Shown in pieces: positions 25,695 through 34,466 of a stretch of 64,000 bases of DNA. The stretch lies in assembly GCA_965205545.1 (NCBI GenBank), contig OZ242170.1, positions 1,054,001-1,118,000 of the forward strand. Reading direction: 5' to 3'. The DNA comes from Bin55 sp965205545. GTDB lineage: Bacteria > Pseudomonadota > Gammaproteobacteria > Pseudomonadales > Azotimanducaceae. The notes under the pieces are model-generated. The model ran no database searches and was not told the DNA's origin. It saw only the letters and a list, made by a program, of their open reading frames with translations. Positions within the stretch are counted from its first letter, which is position 1, and each line of letters begins with the position of its first letter. Made by a program: the position numbers and the translations under genes.

Positions 25695-26537
25695 TCAATC
25701 ACCCAACGAATGCTCCAACGGGACAACTGCTCCCACCGTCAAATGACCTAATACGAATTTTCCATTCGCAATATAGGCTTCCCCATCGAGACTTACCGCA
25801 CTTCCCTGCCCGTGCGCAAGCCCATCGATACACTGCTCACCATCAAACATCCAAGACTTGCCGTCGACTTCCAATTGGCAGTTCTCGACTACTTCTATCA
25901 ACCGTTCGGTGACCAGTCTTCCCCCATCCCATGTTTGGAACCACAGTCCGTTTCCTTGAGTAGCCAGCACGCCGTCTCCATGCTGCAAGTTCTCCCTAAA
26001 GAATCCTCGGAACGTTGCATGGTCAGAAGTCCGAAGAATGCCGTAGCCATTTCGCTCGTCGTCCAGGAACCCTCCTTCATAGCGTTCACCGCTAGCTTGC
26101 ACAAGCACTCCTAACCCATGGCGTTTGCCGTTGCGGAAGAATCCTTCGTAGCGGTCGCCAGATTCGTGGTGTTCGTAGGATCCTTCTCCAGTCAGCTGGC
26201 CCCTGACGAAAGATCCTATGTAGACGTCGCCATTTGAGCGTGTGAGTTCGCCATAGCCGTGTCTGACTTCCCGATCATAGGTACCAGTGTAGGTCTCGCC
26301 GTCCGGATACGACATGGTGCCGTCGCCGTGAATTAACCCGTCTTTGAAGTCTCCTTCGTAAGTTCTGCCATCCACCCATTCCATGCGTCCCGAACCATGT
26401 TTCACGTTGTCACGCAACTCACCTATATAGATGTTTCCTTGGTCGTCTTCAACTTCACGCGTGACAGTGCGAGCGTTCAATTGGACTTGAGAGAAACAAA
26501 GACACACAAGAATCAGAAAACAGTACAGCCGTTTCAC
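25695..26537 (-). CDS. Exported MORN-repeat protein
   Basis: A 280-residue protein with a signal peptide ('VKRLYCFLILVCLCFSQVQ') and about seven consecutive MORN repeats of roughly 23 residues (Y-x-G-x-[FY]-x-x-G-x-x-H-G-x-G), covering about residues 37-200. One further partial repeat lies near the C-terminus ('GLAHGQGSAVSLDGEAY'). The start is GTG 26537, because it places the signal peptide at the N-terminus; a GTG at 26579 gives 14 extra residues. MORN repeats form extended beta-hairpin sheets that bind lipids or proteins. Its gene is directly coupled to the Ser/Thr kinase, so it may be a periplasmic partner or ligand of that kinase. Confidence 0.85.
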   Translation of the reverse strand: MKRLYCFLILVCLCFSQVQLNARTVTREVEDDQGNIYIGELRDNVKHGSGRMEWVDGRTYEGDFKDGLIHGDGTMSYPDGETYTGTYDREVRHGYGELTRSNGDVYIGSFVRGQLTGEGSYEHHESGDRYEGFFRNGKRHGLGVLVQASGERYEGGFLDDERNGYGILRTSDHATFRGFFRENLQHGDGVLATQGNGLWFQTWDGGRLVTERLIEVVENCQLEVDGKSWMFDGEQCIDGLAHGQGSAVSLDGEAYIANGKFVLGHLTVGAVVPLEHSLGD

Positions 26538-26621
26538 AGCTGCACCCCATGGCTGCAAATGTCGGGAGCGAACTAGCACTGCAAGTAAACTCTCACTTCT
26601 CGCATTCCTCTATGCAATCTC

Positions 26622-27443
26622 TTGGACAACTTTTTCCTAGTATTTGCTTACCTGCTGATTGGAGCTTCCGCGGGTTTTCTTGGTGGCCTCCTCGGAGTGG
26701 GTGGAGGTGTCGTGGTCGTACCAGCACTGATTTTCATATTTGAAGCCACAAATACTTTTTCAAGTCCCACGCTGTCCACAAATGCCATGGTTCTCTTCGC
26801 AACCGGCACCTCCATGGCTTCAATCATATTCACAACAGGCTCCTCGGCAGTCGCGCAGTTCCAAAGAAAGAACATCGACTGGACAATGGTAAGAATCTGG
26901 CTTCCCATGCTGATGGTCGGTGCATTTGCCTCCAGCTACATTGCAAAGTTCCTTCCTGTCCAAATGCTGAAGGCAATCATCGGCGGTTTTCTCCTCTTTG
27001 TTGCAACCATCTTGCTGCTAAACAAGCTGCCCACTTCCAAACACAATTCACCCAGGGCTGGGTCCACCGCTGTAGTGGCCTCTGCAGGGGGCTTGGTTAG
27101 CGGATTGGTAGGCATTGGAGGTGGAAATGTCGTAGTCCCATCGCTGCTCTACTTCAACACGCCAATTGTTCGTGCAGCCGCGGTTGCCAGCACCTGCGGA
27201 CTAGGAGTCGCCCTCGCGGGGGCTACCGGCTACTTCATCAATGGCAGCGATCTCAATCACCCGCACAGCTTGGGTTACATTTACCTTCCCGCGCTCATTC
27301 CGATCGCTATTGCCAACACAATCTGTGCGCCGCTGGGGGTTCATTTCGCTCAAAGAATTCCAGCTGATCGCTTGAAGAAAGTTTTCGGCGGCATGATGTG
27401 CCTAGTTTCGATCCATATGTTCTACAGCATGGTCGCGCCGTAG
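26622..27443 (+). CDS. TauE/SafE family sulfite/organosulfonate permease
   Basis: A 273-residue polytopic membrane protein with two homologous halves. Each half begins with the family's Gly-rich motif: 'GFLGGLLGVGGGVVVVPAL' near residue 18 and 'GLVSGLVGIGGGNVVVPSL' near residue 155. Around eight membrane helices are predicted by eye. TauE/SafE proteins move anions such as sulfite, sulfoacetate or sulfolactate. The start is a TTG at 26622. The 3' end overlaps the convergent pyruvate kinase gene by 22 bases. Confidence 0.9.
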   Translation: MDNFFLVFAYLLIGASAGFLGGLLGVGGGVVVVPALIFIFEATNTFSSPTLSTNAMVLFATGTSMASIIFTTGSSAVAQFQRKNIDWTMVRIWLPMLMVGAFASSYIAKFLPVQMLKAIIGGFLLFVATILLLNKLPTSKHNSPRAGSTAVVASAGGLVSGLVGIGGGNVVVPSLLYFNTPIVRAAAVASTCGLGVALAGATGYFINGSDLNHPHSLGYIYLPALIPIAIANTICAPLGVHFAQRIPADRLKKVFGGMMCLVSIHMFYSMVAP

Positions 27444-28855
27444 GCAGGATCGGCGTGCCGAATTTGAATTGAATCGACGGCCCCTTTGCTCAGCACGTCG
27501 CTTACGACAACAAGAATTGCGTCGGGAGGCAAGTTTTCGCGTTTGCGTAGGACTTCAAACGCAGACTGGATGGTCATTTCCGAATTGTTGTTGAACGAAG
27601 TACGATAGGGATAGACTCCACGGTTCAGCATTAGCCTCCGCAAAGTGTGGTTGAGATTGCTGAAGGCAAATATCGGAACATTGCTCGGCGCACAATTTGT
27701 CACCAAATCTGCCATGAGTCCGCTCCTTGTTATGACCACAATGCCAGCCGCGCCACTGTGCTCCGCCAACTCGGACGCAGACTTTGCAAGGTTTTGCTTG
27801 ATGTTGTCTGTGACCAACGCCTGCGAAAAATCCAAGCCAGGATAGCGCTCGCTCTCTTCAATTATTTGGCGCAATTGCTCCACTGCGAGTGTTGGCCGCG
27901 TGCCGATGCTGGTTTCAGAAGAGAGCAGAACCGCATCCACCCCTTCATATACTGCATTGGCGACATCAATGGCTTCAGCTCGGGTTGGAATGGGGTTTTC
28001 GACCATGGATTCCAGAAGGTGAGTCGCCAATATGCACCTTCTCCCAAGTCTTAACGTCGTATCAACAAGCCTACGCTGAAGGCTCGGCAACTTGGCTATG
28101 TCCGTCTCGATCCCCAAGTCTCCTCGAGCAACCATAACACCAAAGGCAGCCTTTGCTATAGATTCTGCCTGGTCCACTCCTTCGTAGTTCTCGATCTTGG
28201 CAATGACTTTTACCCATTGGTGAGAATTTCCCAGCACCTCCCGCATAGCAAGCACGTCGTCCGCGCTACGGACGAACGACTGCGCGATGAAGCTTACATC
28301 GTGCTCCTTTGCAAACGCGATATCGTCGCGGTCCTTTGACGAAATCGACGGCAGGTCAACATGAACTCCTGGCAAATTGACATGTCGCTTGCTGCCCAGT
28401 TCGCCGCCGTCTGCTACCCTGCAAACCAAACCCGAACCTGTACTCTCAAGGACGTCGAGATTGATAAGTCCGTTGTCCAAGCGAATAGTGTCACCGACCC
28501 TAACGGACTTGCCGAAGTCGGCATAACCAATATTTATGTGGGCCAACTCAGAGCTTTCGTCGCTACGTGGCTTGCCACTAAGAATGACCTTGGTTCCAGG
28601 GACGAGATTTAGCGGCTCGACTCGTTCACCAGTGCGAATTTCAGGTCCGCTGGTATCAACAAGAATGGGTATCTCATCGTGCCGCTTGCGGTTTAGCGCA
28701 TGGACCCATTCGACGGTCTTTTCAGCTTCATCGTGAGTCGAATGGGACATGTTGATGCGTACGACGTCCATGCCGGCTTCGTGCATGGACTGCATTGTTT
28801 CCCAATTGTTCGACGATGGGCCAACCGTACAAATGATCTTAGTACGTCGACGCAT
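27422..28855 (-). CDS. pyk: Pyruvate kinase
   Basis: A 477-residue pyruvate kinase (PEP + ADP to pyruvate + ATP). The N-terminus is the classical 'RRTKIICTVGPSS'. 'VVRINMSHS' carries the phosphate-binding Asn/Ser. 'KIENYEGVDQ' holds the catalytic Lys and the metal-binding Glu, and 'MVARGDLGIE' the second metal ligand. An allosteric C-terminal domain (about 350-477) is present. Length is standard. The gene stands alone, convergent with the TauE gene and upstream of the AT-rich islet. Confidence 0.96.
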   Translation of the reverse strand: MRRRTKIICTVGPSSNNWETMQSMHEAGMDVVRINMSHSTHDEAEKTVEWVHALNRKRHDEIPILVDTSGPEIRTGERVEPLNLVPGTKVILSGKPRSDESSELAHINIGYADFGKSVRVGDTIRLDNGLINLDVLESTGSGLVCRVADGGELGSKRHVNLPGVHVDLPSISSKDRDDIAFAKEHDVSFIAQSFVRSADDVLAMREVLGNSHQWVKVIAKIENYEGVDQAESIAKAAFGVMVARGDLGIETDIAKLPSLQRRLVDTTLRLGRRCILATHLLESMVENPIPTRAEAIDVANAVYEGVDAVLLSSETSIGTRPTLAVEQLRQIIEESERYPGLDFSQALVTDNIKQNLAKSASELAEHSGAAGIVVITRSGLMADLVTNCAPSNVPIFAFSNLNHTLRRLMLNRGVYPYRTSFNNNSEMTIQSAFEVLRKRENLPPDAILVVVSDVLSKGAVDSIQIRHADPAYGATML

Positions 28856-29363
28856 TGCTCGTTACGTCCGTGTAGTGTCGAGAACTCCTAAATGCTATCA
28901 GACTTGCTAGCGAGTCTTGCAAATTACCTTGAAGGGGAATTGTCGAGCGATAGCAATTACGGGCTATTGCGACCACAAAGAAATGGGGTGCCAGCTCTCC
29001 TTCTTGCTCCTCCTTTCGGAACAGTGTGCCTTGCTTCTCCAACCACAACATACGCTTTTTTGGCCACAATTTGACACTGCACCAACATCCGGCAAAAATG
29101 CCACGTATCTAGAGCATCCATGCTTAGGGGTTTGCTTCCGCGATGTTAATGCAACACCCAAGACCTTTCTCGTCTAGTCCAGTATGATGCATTGCGACAA
29201 AAGACCTATGCTAGACTAAGTGCAAGATCAAGCTGTCGTCTACAGACTCCTGAAGAAGAGAGTAGATATGAACTTCTCCACATCGCAGCGGTATCAATTA
29301 CCTATACCTGTATGTCGATGATCTCGCATGCACATGACAAAATACAAACCGTGGAGTTGAAAA
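28856..29363. other. Intergenic region, 508 bases, no gene recognised
   Basis: Between pyk (minus) and the AT-rich lipoprotein islet (plus). Several short frames exist on both strands but none shows family features or biased composition. Promoters for both flanking genes are expected here. A GGAG at 29353-29356 lies 7 bases before the CTG proposed as the start of the next gene. Confidence 0.45.
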
Positions 29364-30746
29364 CTGAGCAGATTTCGTGAAATAAGTCTCCCTCCATCGT
29401 ACAAGTCTTTCATTGCACAAAGACTACGAACTCTGGTTGGGCTGAGTGCCGTTTTTGCAAGTGTCTTTTGTTATTGTAACTCAGACAGTAAACACGAGCT
29501 TGGATCACATTATTCAATATCCAGTAATGGGATACTCATTGAGATATTCAATAGCCCGAATATCCTTTTCAATGACTTACATGAGCTATCCAATGGTGAT
29601 TTTTTGGCCTTGAGCACTAGGCAAATCGTAAGGCTGAGCGCTAACTTTCAACTAGAGTCCAAAGTTTCGTATGCATGGGGTTCTTCGTCTGAACGTAGAA
29701 CTTGGGGATACAGTCCACATTTTGTTTTTTCCTTTCAGAACGTCTATGTTTTTGGCAAGTACATGCAAAAGAACAATCCTAGAGATGAGTACTTATTCGT
29801 CTCATCTCTTGCGGAGCCAAACCGAAAAGTCTCATTGGATGTCTGCCAAAGAACGAAATATGGGTGGCGAGGAGGCTATTGCGGTCAGTTCGACAACCTT
29901 GCAATGGCCGATTTCTGGGGAGAGGGTAGCGAACATGTGATTGTCAACGAGTTGCCATTGGAGCATCGCGGAAAAAAGTCTGCTGTTTCCAAGGTTCACA
30001 TCCTTGATGTTAAGCAAATTTTCGATTCGAATCCGTTAGAGACATTCAACGCTGGTATACAAACAATTGAAACTGATCCAGTTAATTATTCCTATCCACT
30101 TATTCGAACCATCGATGGCTCCAATGCCGAGGAAGTGCTAGCTATGACGTATCCGTCAAAGTGGACAAGCAAGTCCCGTAGAGCCGCATTCAACGAGTCT
30201 GGAGCCGTTAGACTGGCAAGAATTTACGGAAACACCGAGACCGCTAAAGTTGAAATCGAGTATCTTAGATCCGTTCCGACTAAGCACAAAATTTGGCATC
30301 TCGTAGAGTCCAAACTATATTCAGACATACTACTTGCTAGAACTCTAAAAAATGGGAAAGAACTTGAGGTTCGCGACATAAAGGGAAAAATTCTCAACCG
30401 ATGGAAACTGGGAAGAGACCACATCGGCGTTGAACGAATACTATTATATCACGAATTTCCAATCAACGATTGCGACCATGAACAACATACGGAATGCTTT
30501 AGAACAGTGGTAGTGCTGACTAATGACTGGTTCAGCTGCAAGACATCAGCTGCTCTGTTCGCTGGTAGAACCGACAGATGTCCTACAAAAATATTAGAAT
30601 TGCGTCAAGACGGCAATTGGAGTGAATTACATGCGATTAGATTCGAAGAGCCGCACTACTCCATTTTTTCAGCACACACTGTGCTGAACGACGGTAGAGT
30701 AGTCTTCGCAACTCAGGCCCATATCTATGCAATTTCACTCGAATAA
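29364..30746 (+). CDS. Hypothetical lipoprotein, start codon not conventional
   Basis: An unrecognised protein of up to about 460 residues. The frame is open from 29361, but the first TTG in frame is at 29604, and the sequence upstream of it encodes a clear lipoprotein signal ('RTLVGLSAVFASVFCYC', lipobox ending at a Cys). CTG at 29364 with GGAG 7 bases upstream is the best start; ATT at 29412 is an alternative. The mature part is mostly beta-strand-like with scattered Cys, as in a beta-propeller, but repeats are not clear. It is AT-richer than the flanking genes. The next gene also encodes a lipoprotein. Function unknown. Confidence 0.65.
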   Translation: MSRFREISLPPSYKSFIAQRLRTLVGLSAVFASVFCYCNSDSKHELGSHYSISSNGILIEIFNSPNILFNDLHELSNGDFLALSTRQIVRLSANFQLESKVSYAWGSSSERRTWGYSPHFVFSFQNVYVFGKYMQKNNPRDEYLFVSSLAEPNRKVSLDVCQRTKYGWRGGYCGQFDNLAMADFWGEGSEHVIVNELPLEHRGKKSAVSKVHILDVKQIFDSNPLETFNAGIQTIETDPVNYSYPLIRTIDGSNAEEVLAMTYPSKWTSKSRRAAFNESGAVRLARIYGNTETAKVEIEYLRSVPTKHKIWHLVESKLYSDILLARTLKNGKELEVRDIKGKILNRWKLGRDHIGVERILLYHEFPINDCDHEQHTECFRTVVVLTNDWFSCKTSAALFAGRTDRCPTKILELRQDGNWSELHAIRFEEPHYSIFSAHTVLNDGRVVFATQAHIYAISLE

Positions 30747-30796
30747 AAACCTAGTAATCAGATCATCGCGTGAGTATTTTTAAGGATGGAACAGTC

Positions 30797-31468
30797 GTGA
30801 ATAATGAGTCTATTTCGATACGAATTCATACCCTACCATACATCTTTCTTGCAATATTTCTATTTGGATGCTCGATGTACGACGTGTCAACACCTGGAGT
30901 CTATACATGGGAACATCGAAATTTCAGTTCACTGAGCGCTCATGATGATGTATTAGCAATTCTACCGATCGCAGTAGAGATTAGCACTAATACAGCAACA
31001 AATACAACATTGAATGACGTATCAGAAGAAGTCTCGATATACTATGATAAGGATTTGCAGCAATACTTATACAAAGAGCTATTAAGAGGGTATATGCAGG
31101 GAAGGATTACAATAGAGATTCAAAATCCATCGATGACTAATAGTAAATTCCACAAAGACACTATTCGTAGGTTGAAATCGATTTCAATGGCTAAATCACA
31201 TAGATTAGAAATTTGTGAGTTGCTAGAAGTGGACGTCTTGGGACACGTCGAGCTATTTCTTACTTTAGGCGAAGAATCACTTGATGGTTCGTCCCTACGC
31301 GTTGCCAAGTCTACTGCCACATACTACGATTGCAAAAGTGGAATGCAGATATGGAGATTTCAAGAATTAGTCACGAAAGAAGAAATGCTTAAATACTCGG
31401 GTTCAATTAGGGAAAGACTTTTGAAAAGAGTATCATGGTTTTTTCCTTACGAAGTCATCTTGGGATAA
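30797..31468 (+). CDS. Hypothetical lipoprotein
   Basis: A 223-residue protein with signal peptide 'LPYIFLAIFLFGC', giving lipobox LFGC. GTG at 30797 is chosen because AAGGA lies about 10 bases upstream; an in-frame GTG at 30770 is the alternative. The mature region is soluble, with a helical middle ('KDLQQYLYKELLRGYMQG') and a C-terminal half that could form a mixed sheet ('VDVLGHVELFLTLGEE'). I do not recognise a family. It lies 50 bases after the preceding lipoprotein gene and shares its AT-rich composition, so the two were probably acquired together. Confidence 0.65.
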   Translation: MNNESISIRIHTLPYIFLAIFLFGCSMYDVSTPGVYTWEHRNFSSLSAHDDVLAILPIAVEISTNTATNTTLNDVSEEVSIYYDKDLQQYLYKELLRGYMQGRITIEIQNPSMTNSKFHKDTIRRLKSISMAKSHRLEICELLEVDVLGHVELFLTLGEESLDGSSLRVAKSTATYYDCKSGMQIWRFQELVTKEEMLKYSGSIRERLLKRVSWFFPYEVILG

Positions 31469-31749
31469 CACATAGTATCGCTTGTCCTTGTTGCGGATCG
31501 GTTGTTTGTATGCGAAGTCACTGCCAACGATGATTTTTCAATGTGAAAGGATTTCTCCTATCTTGGATGGATGTGTATGATACATTCAATAGTTGAAGTC
31601 CATTCTATACTCCTACAAAAACATTTAATCGATAATGCTATGCGACGTAAACATGTAAAATTCGGAATTTCACAGTGATCGGCAACGTTTGCAGGAGACG
31701 TACTACAGGAATCTGTTGGTAACCGAGAGGTGCGATAACGAGCAGTACC

Positions 31750-32517
31750 TTATGCATTAGCAGATTCCCTGGCTTGCGAAAGTTCCAATCCTGCAGTACG
31801 AGCCATAAATGCACTATCTGTGCCCAGCGTGACAAAATTGAACCCCTGTGCAAGATGAAACTGCGTTTGGCCCAGGCTGCCAGTGTGGATTCCAGCTGCA
31901 GTACCGTGTTGGCGACAGGCTCCTAGAATCCTCTCGACCGTGGTCTTATGCAACTCTTCGTTCATGGCCATTGGTCCTAGCCCTAGTGCATAACCCAGAT
32001 CGCTCGGTCCGATGTATATGGCGTCCAGTCCAGGTGTTGACGCGATTTCATCTAGGTTTTGAAGACCCTCCGCGGTCTCGACCATGGCAATACAAGCGAT
32101 TTGGTCATTGGCTTCTCGTGCGTAGCCTCGCCCGCCATACATTGATGCACGAATTGGTCCGAATGATCGAGAGCCGTCCGGTGGATAACGGCAGGCTGAA
32201 ACCGCAATTGCTGCTTCTTCCCGATTGTTCACCATGGGCACGATTACACCCAACGCGCCTGCGTCCAGCGCCTTCATTATTTCTGGAGGGTCGTTCCATG
32301 GCACTCGAACCAGTGGCACTGTGGGATAGTTCGAGATTGCCGGCAGCATGTATTTAAGGTCGTCGAAACTTAGCATGCCATGTTGAAGATCCACGCATAG
32401 GTAGTCGAATCCCAAGCTGGACATCAATTCAGCGCTATAGGCATTGCCAATGCTCAGCCAGCCTCCTACAGTCTTTTCTCCATTGCGCCATTTGGTTAAA
32501 GCGACGTTCTCTCTCAT
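31750..32517 (-). CDS. HpcH/HpaI family aldolase
   Basis: A 255-residue class II (metal-dependent) aldolase of the HpaI/GarL family. Markers are 'GFDYLCVDLQHG' near the N-terminus (catalytic-type His), 'LVRVPWNDP' (Arg), 'DAGALGVIVPMVNN' and 'MVETAEGLQNL' (metal Glu), and 'IGPSDLGYALG' (metal Asp). Family members cleave 4-hydroxy-2-oxo acids or 2-keto-3-deoxy-glucarate-type substrates to pyruvate and an aldehyde. Divergent from the acyl-CoA ligase/2-hydroxyacid dehydrogenase pair, which suggests a joint catabolic role that cannot be specified. Confidence 0.92.
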   Translation of the reverse strand: MRENVALTKWRNGEKTVGGWLSIGNAYSAELMSSLGFDYLCVDLQHGMLSFDDLKYMLPAISNYPTVPLVRVPWNDPPEIMKALDAGALGVIVPMVNNREEAAIAVSACRYPPDGSRSFGPIRASMYGGRGYAREANDQIACIAMVETAEGLQNLDEIASTPGLDAIYIGPSDLGYALGLGPMAMNEELHKTTVERILGACRQHGTAAGIHTGSLGQTQFHLAQGFNFVTLGTDSAFMARTAGLELSQARESANA

Positions 32518-32684
32518 TGCCAGCTAACCTCATCCATGCGAGATGCATTCGATTCCACGGATTGTAGCAAGGCAATTTGAACAGAAATTCGACAAGAAAA
32601 TTGGGCTAACAAATCGACTTAACACAGTAGTGGGAATGCTGTGGGCCGGTAGCCGATTTGTAAAATGCCCATGCGAGGAAATTC

Positions 32685-34466
32685 ATGCAGTCCAACGACT
32701 ACCAGACGGCAATACGTGAAATAACCGCCCAAGGACAACCCTACGAGACTGAAACTGTCAGGGTTGGCAATGTCGAGTATCTGGGCTTCGTAAACGCTCC
32801 AAGAAATCTTTGCGAACTCTATCGTTCCGCACTCAAATACGGAGACAGAGATTTCTACGTCTATCAGCAAGAGCGCTACTCCTACGAATCCGCTTGGAAT
32901 CTTGCGGCCCAAGTTGCCAATAGGCTCCGAGAACAGGGATGTGTTCCGGGAGACCGGATAGGAATATCGTTCCGCAACTATCCTGAATGGATTTGGGCAT
33001 TCATGGGCATGACATCCATCGGCTGCGTCGCGGTGGCTATGAACGCGTGGTGGTCCGACGAAGAGATGGTCTACGGCATCAAAGACAGTGGACTAAAGAC
33101 ACTGATCGTCGACCAGCAGCGATACGACCAAATCCGAGCCCATATCGACGTATTGGAGCTGTTTGTAATAACAGTGCGGACAAGCCCTCAGGCTCAATCC
33201 ACGGCTTGGGAGAGCTGGATTCAAGGCGCGTCGCAATCCATGCCGGAAGTAGACGTTACGCCAAACCAAGCGGCAACGCTGCTCTACACGTCGGGCTCCA
33301 CAGCCCATCCAAAAGGAGTCTTGTCAACGCATCTTGCAATTACAAACGCACTGCTCGGTTGGGAAGCAGGAGGGGCAATTGGCTGGCGTGCCATGCAACT
33401 CCGTCGTCTGCGCGAGCTAGAAGAACACGCTGAAGAGCTGCAATTGGCAGCTAACGAGAATCCCCAACGCACCGCCGAACCTCCACAGCCCGATCCTCCA
33501 ATCCCGTCGAGCATTCTCAGCGTGCCGCTCTTTCACGTGACTGGACTGACAGTCCAAATGCTAACTTCGTTTCGAAGCGGTCGAAAACTAGTGGGCATGT
33601 ACAAATGGGATGTCGAAGAAGCACTGCGGATTATCCAAGAGGAACAAATCACTTCCTTCAACGGCGTCCCAACCATGGCATGGGAGCTTGCCCAATCTCC
33701 AAATCTGAAAAAGTACGATCTCACCAGTCTACAAAGTGCCGGAGGCGGTGGCGCGCCAATGGCTCCGGAACAAGCTAGGCAGATTGATAGAAAACTTGCA
33801 AAAGGTGGACAGGGAACCGGTTGGGGCATGACCGAGACTCAAGGATTGGCAACCAGCATTGGAGGAGAACCCTTCAGAGAAAGACCTCGTAGCTGTGGTC
33901 GTGCCATTCCGCCCATAGTGAAAGTCAAGGCAATCGGCAACAACGGCGAAGATCTCGGACCAGGTGAAACGGGAGAGCTGTGCATCTGGGGGATCATGAA
34001 TTTTCAGGAGTATTGGAACCAATCCGAAGCCACAGCTGCAACATTGAATGATGGCTGGGTGCTCACCGGCGACGTTGGTCACCTTGATGAAGAAGGCTAT
34101 GTATACATAACCGACCGAAAGAAGGACATTGTCATTCGAGGCGGCGAGAACATCGGCTGCCAGGAAGTAGAAGCGGTGCTCTACGAACATCCTGATGTTC
34201 TAGAATGCTCGGTCTTTGGCATACCTGACGAACGGCTCGGCGAGACGGTTGGTGCCGTGGTTTGCACCAACCCCGACTCCAAGCTTAACGAATCAGAGCT
34301 ACAAGAGTTCGCACGTGAGCATCTCGCTAGGTTTCAGGTTCCCGAGCGCATTTGGATTGGAACAAAGCGGCTTCCACGGACGGCTTCGGAGAAAATCTAC
34401 AAGAGGCAGATTCGAGAGGAAGTGCTTAGAACATTGAAACAACAGGCCGATGGATCAAATGACTAA
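32685..34466 (+). CDS. AMP-dependent acyl-CoA synthetase/ligase
   Basis: A 593-residue member of the ANL superfamily. Motifs: P-loop 'LLYTSGSTAHPKGVLSTH' (about 198), 'VPLFHVTGL', 'GWGMTETQG' for the adenylate, 'LTGDVGHLDEEGYVYITDRKKDIVIRGG' hinge and core Asp, and the C-terminal Lys in 'RTASEKIYKR'. It activates a carboxylate to acyl-AMP and then acyl-CoA. A roughly 50-residue Glu/Pro-rich insert follows the P-loop, as in some medium/long-chain ligases. GAGGA precedes the ATG. The stop overlaps the dehydrogenase start. Confidence 0.92.
   Translation: MQSNDYQTAIREITAQGQPYETETVRVGNVEYLGFVNAPRNLCELYRSALKYGDRDFYVYQQERYSYESAWNLAAQVANRLREQGCVPGDRIGISFRNYPEWIWAFMGMTSIGCVAVAMNAWWSDEEMVYGIKDSGLKTLIVDQQRYDQIRAHIDVLELFVITVRTSPQAQSTAWESWIQGASQSMPEVDVTPNQAATLLYTSGSTAHPKGVLSTHLAITNALLGWEAGGAIGWRAMQLRRLRELEEHAEELQLAANENPQRTAEPPQPDPPIPSSILSVPLFHVTGLTVQMLTSFRSGRKLVGMYKWDVEEALRIIQEEQITSFNGVPTMAWELAQSPNLKKYDLTSLQSAGGGGAPMAPEQARQIDRKLAKGGQGTGWGMTETQGLATSIGGEPFRERPRSCGRAIPPIVKVKAIGNNGEDLGPGETGELCIWGIMNFQEYWNQSEATAATLNDGWVLTGDVGHLDEEGYVYITDRKKDIVIRGGENIGCQEVEAVLYEHPDVLECSVFGIPDERLGETVGAVVCTNPDSKLNESELQEFAREHLARFQVPERIWIGTKRLPRTASEKIYKRQIREEVLRTLKQQADGSND

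Noticed and set aside
28892..29177. Short plus-strand frames between pyk and the lipoprotein islet
   Set aside because: Overlapping in different frames with leucine-rich random-looking sequence and no support.
31435..31533. Mini-frame of 32 residues with a CPCCG segment at the 3' end of the second lipoprotein gene
   Set aside because: It looks zinc-ribbon-like only over five residues, overlaps the end of a real gene and has no ribosome site. Most likely chance.
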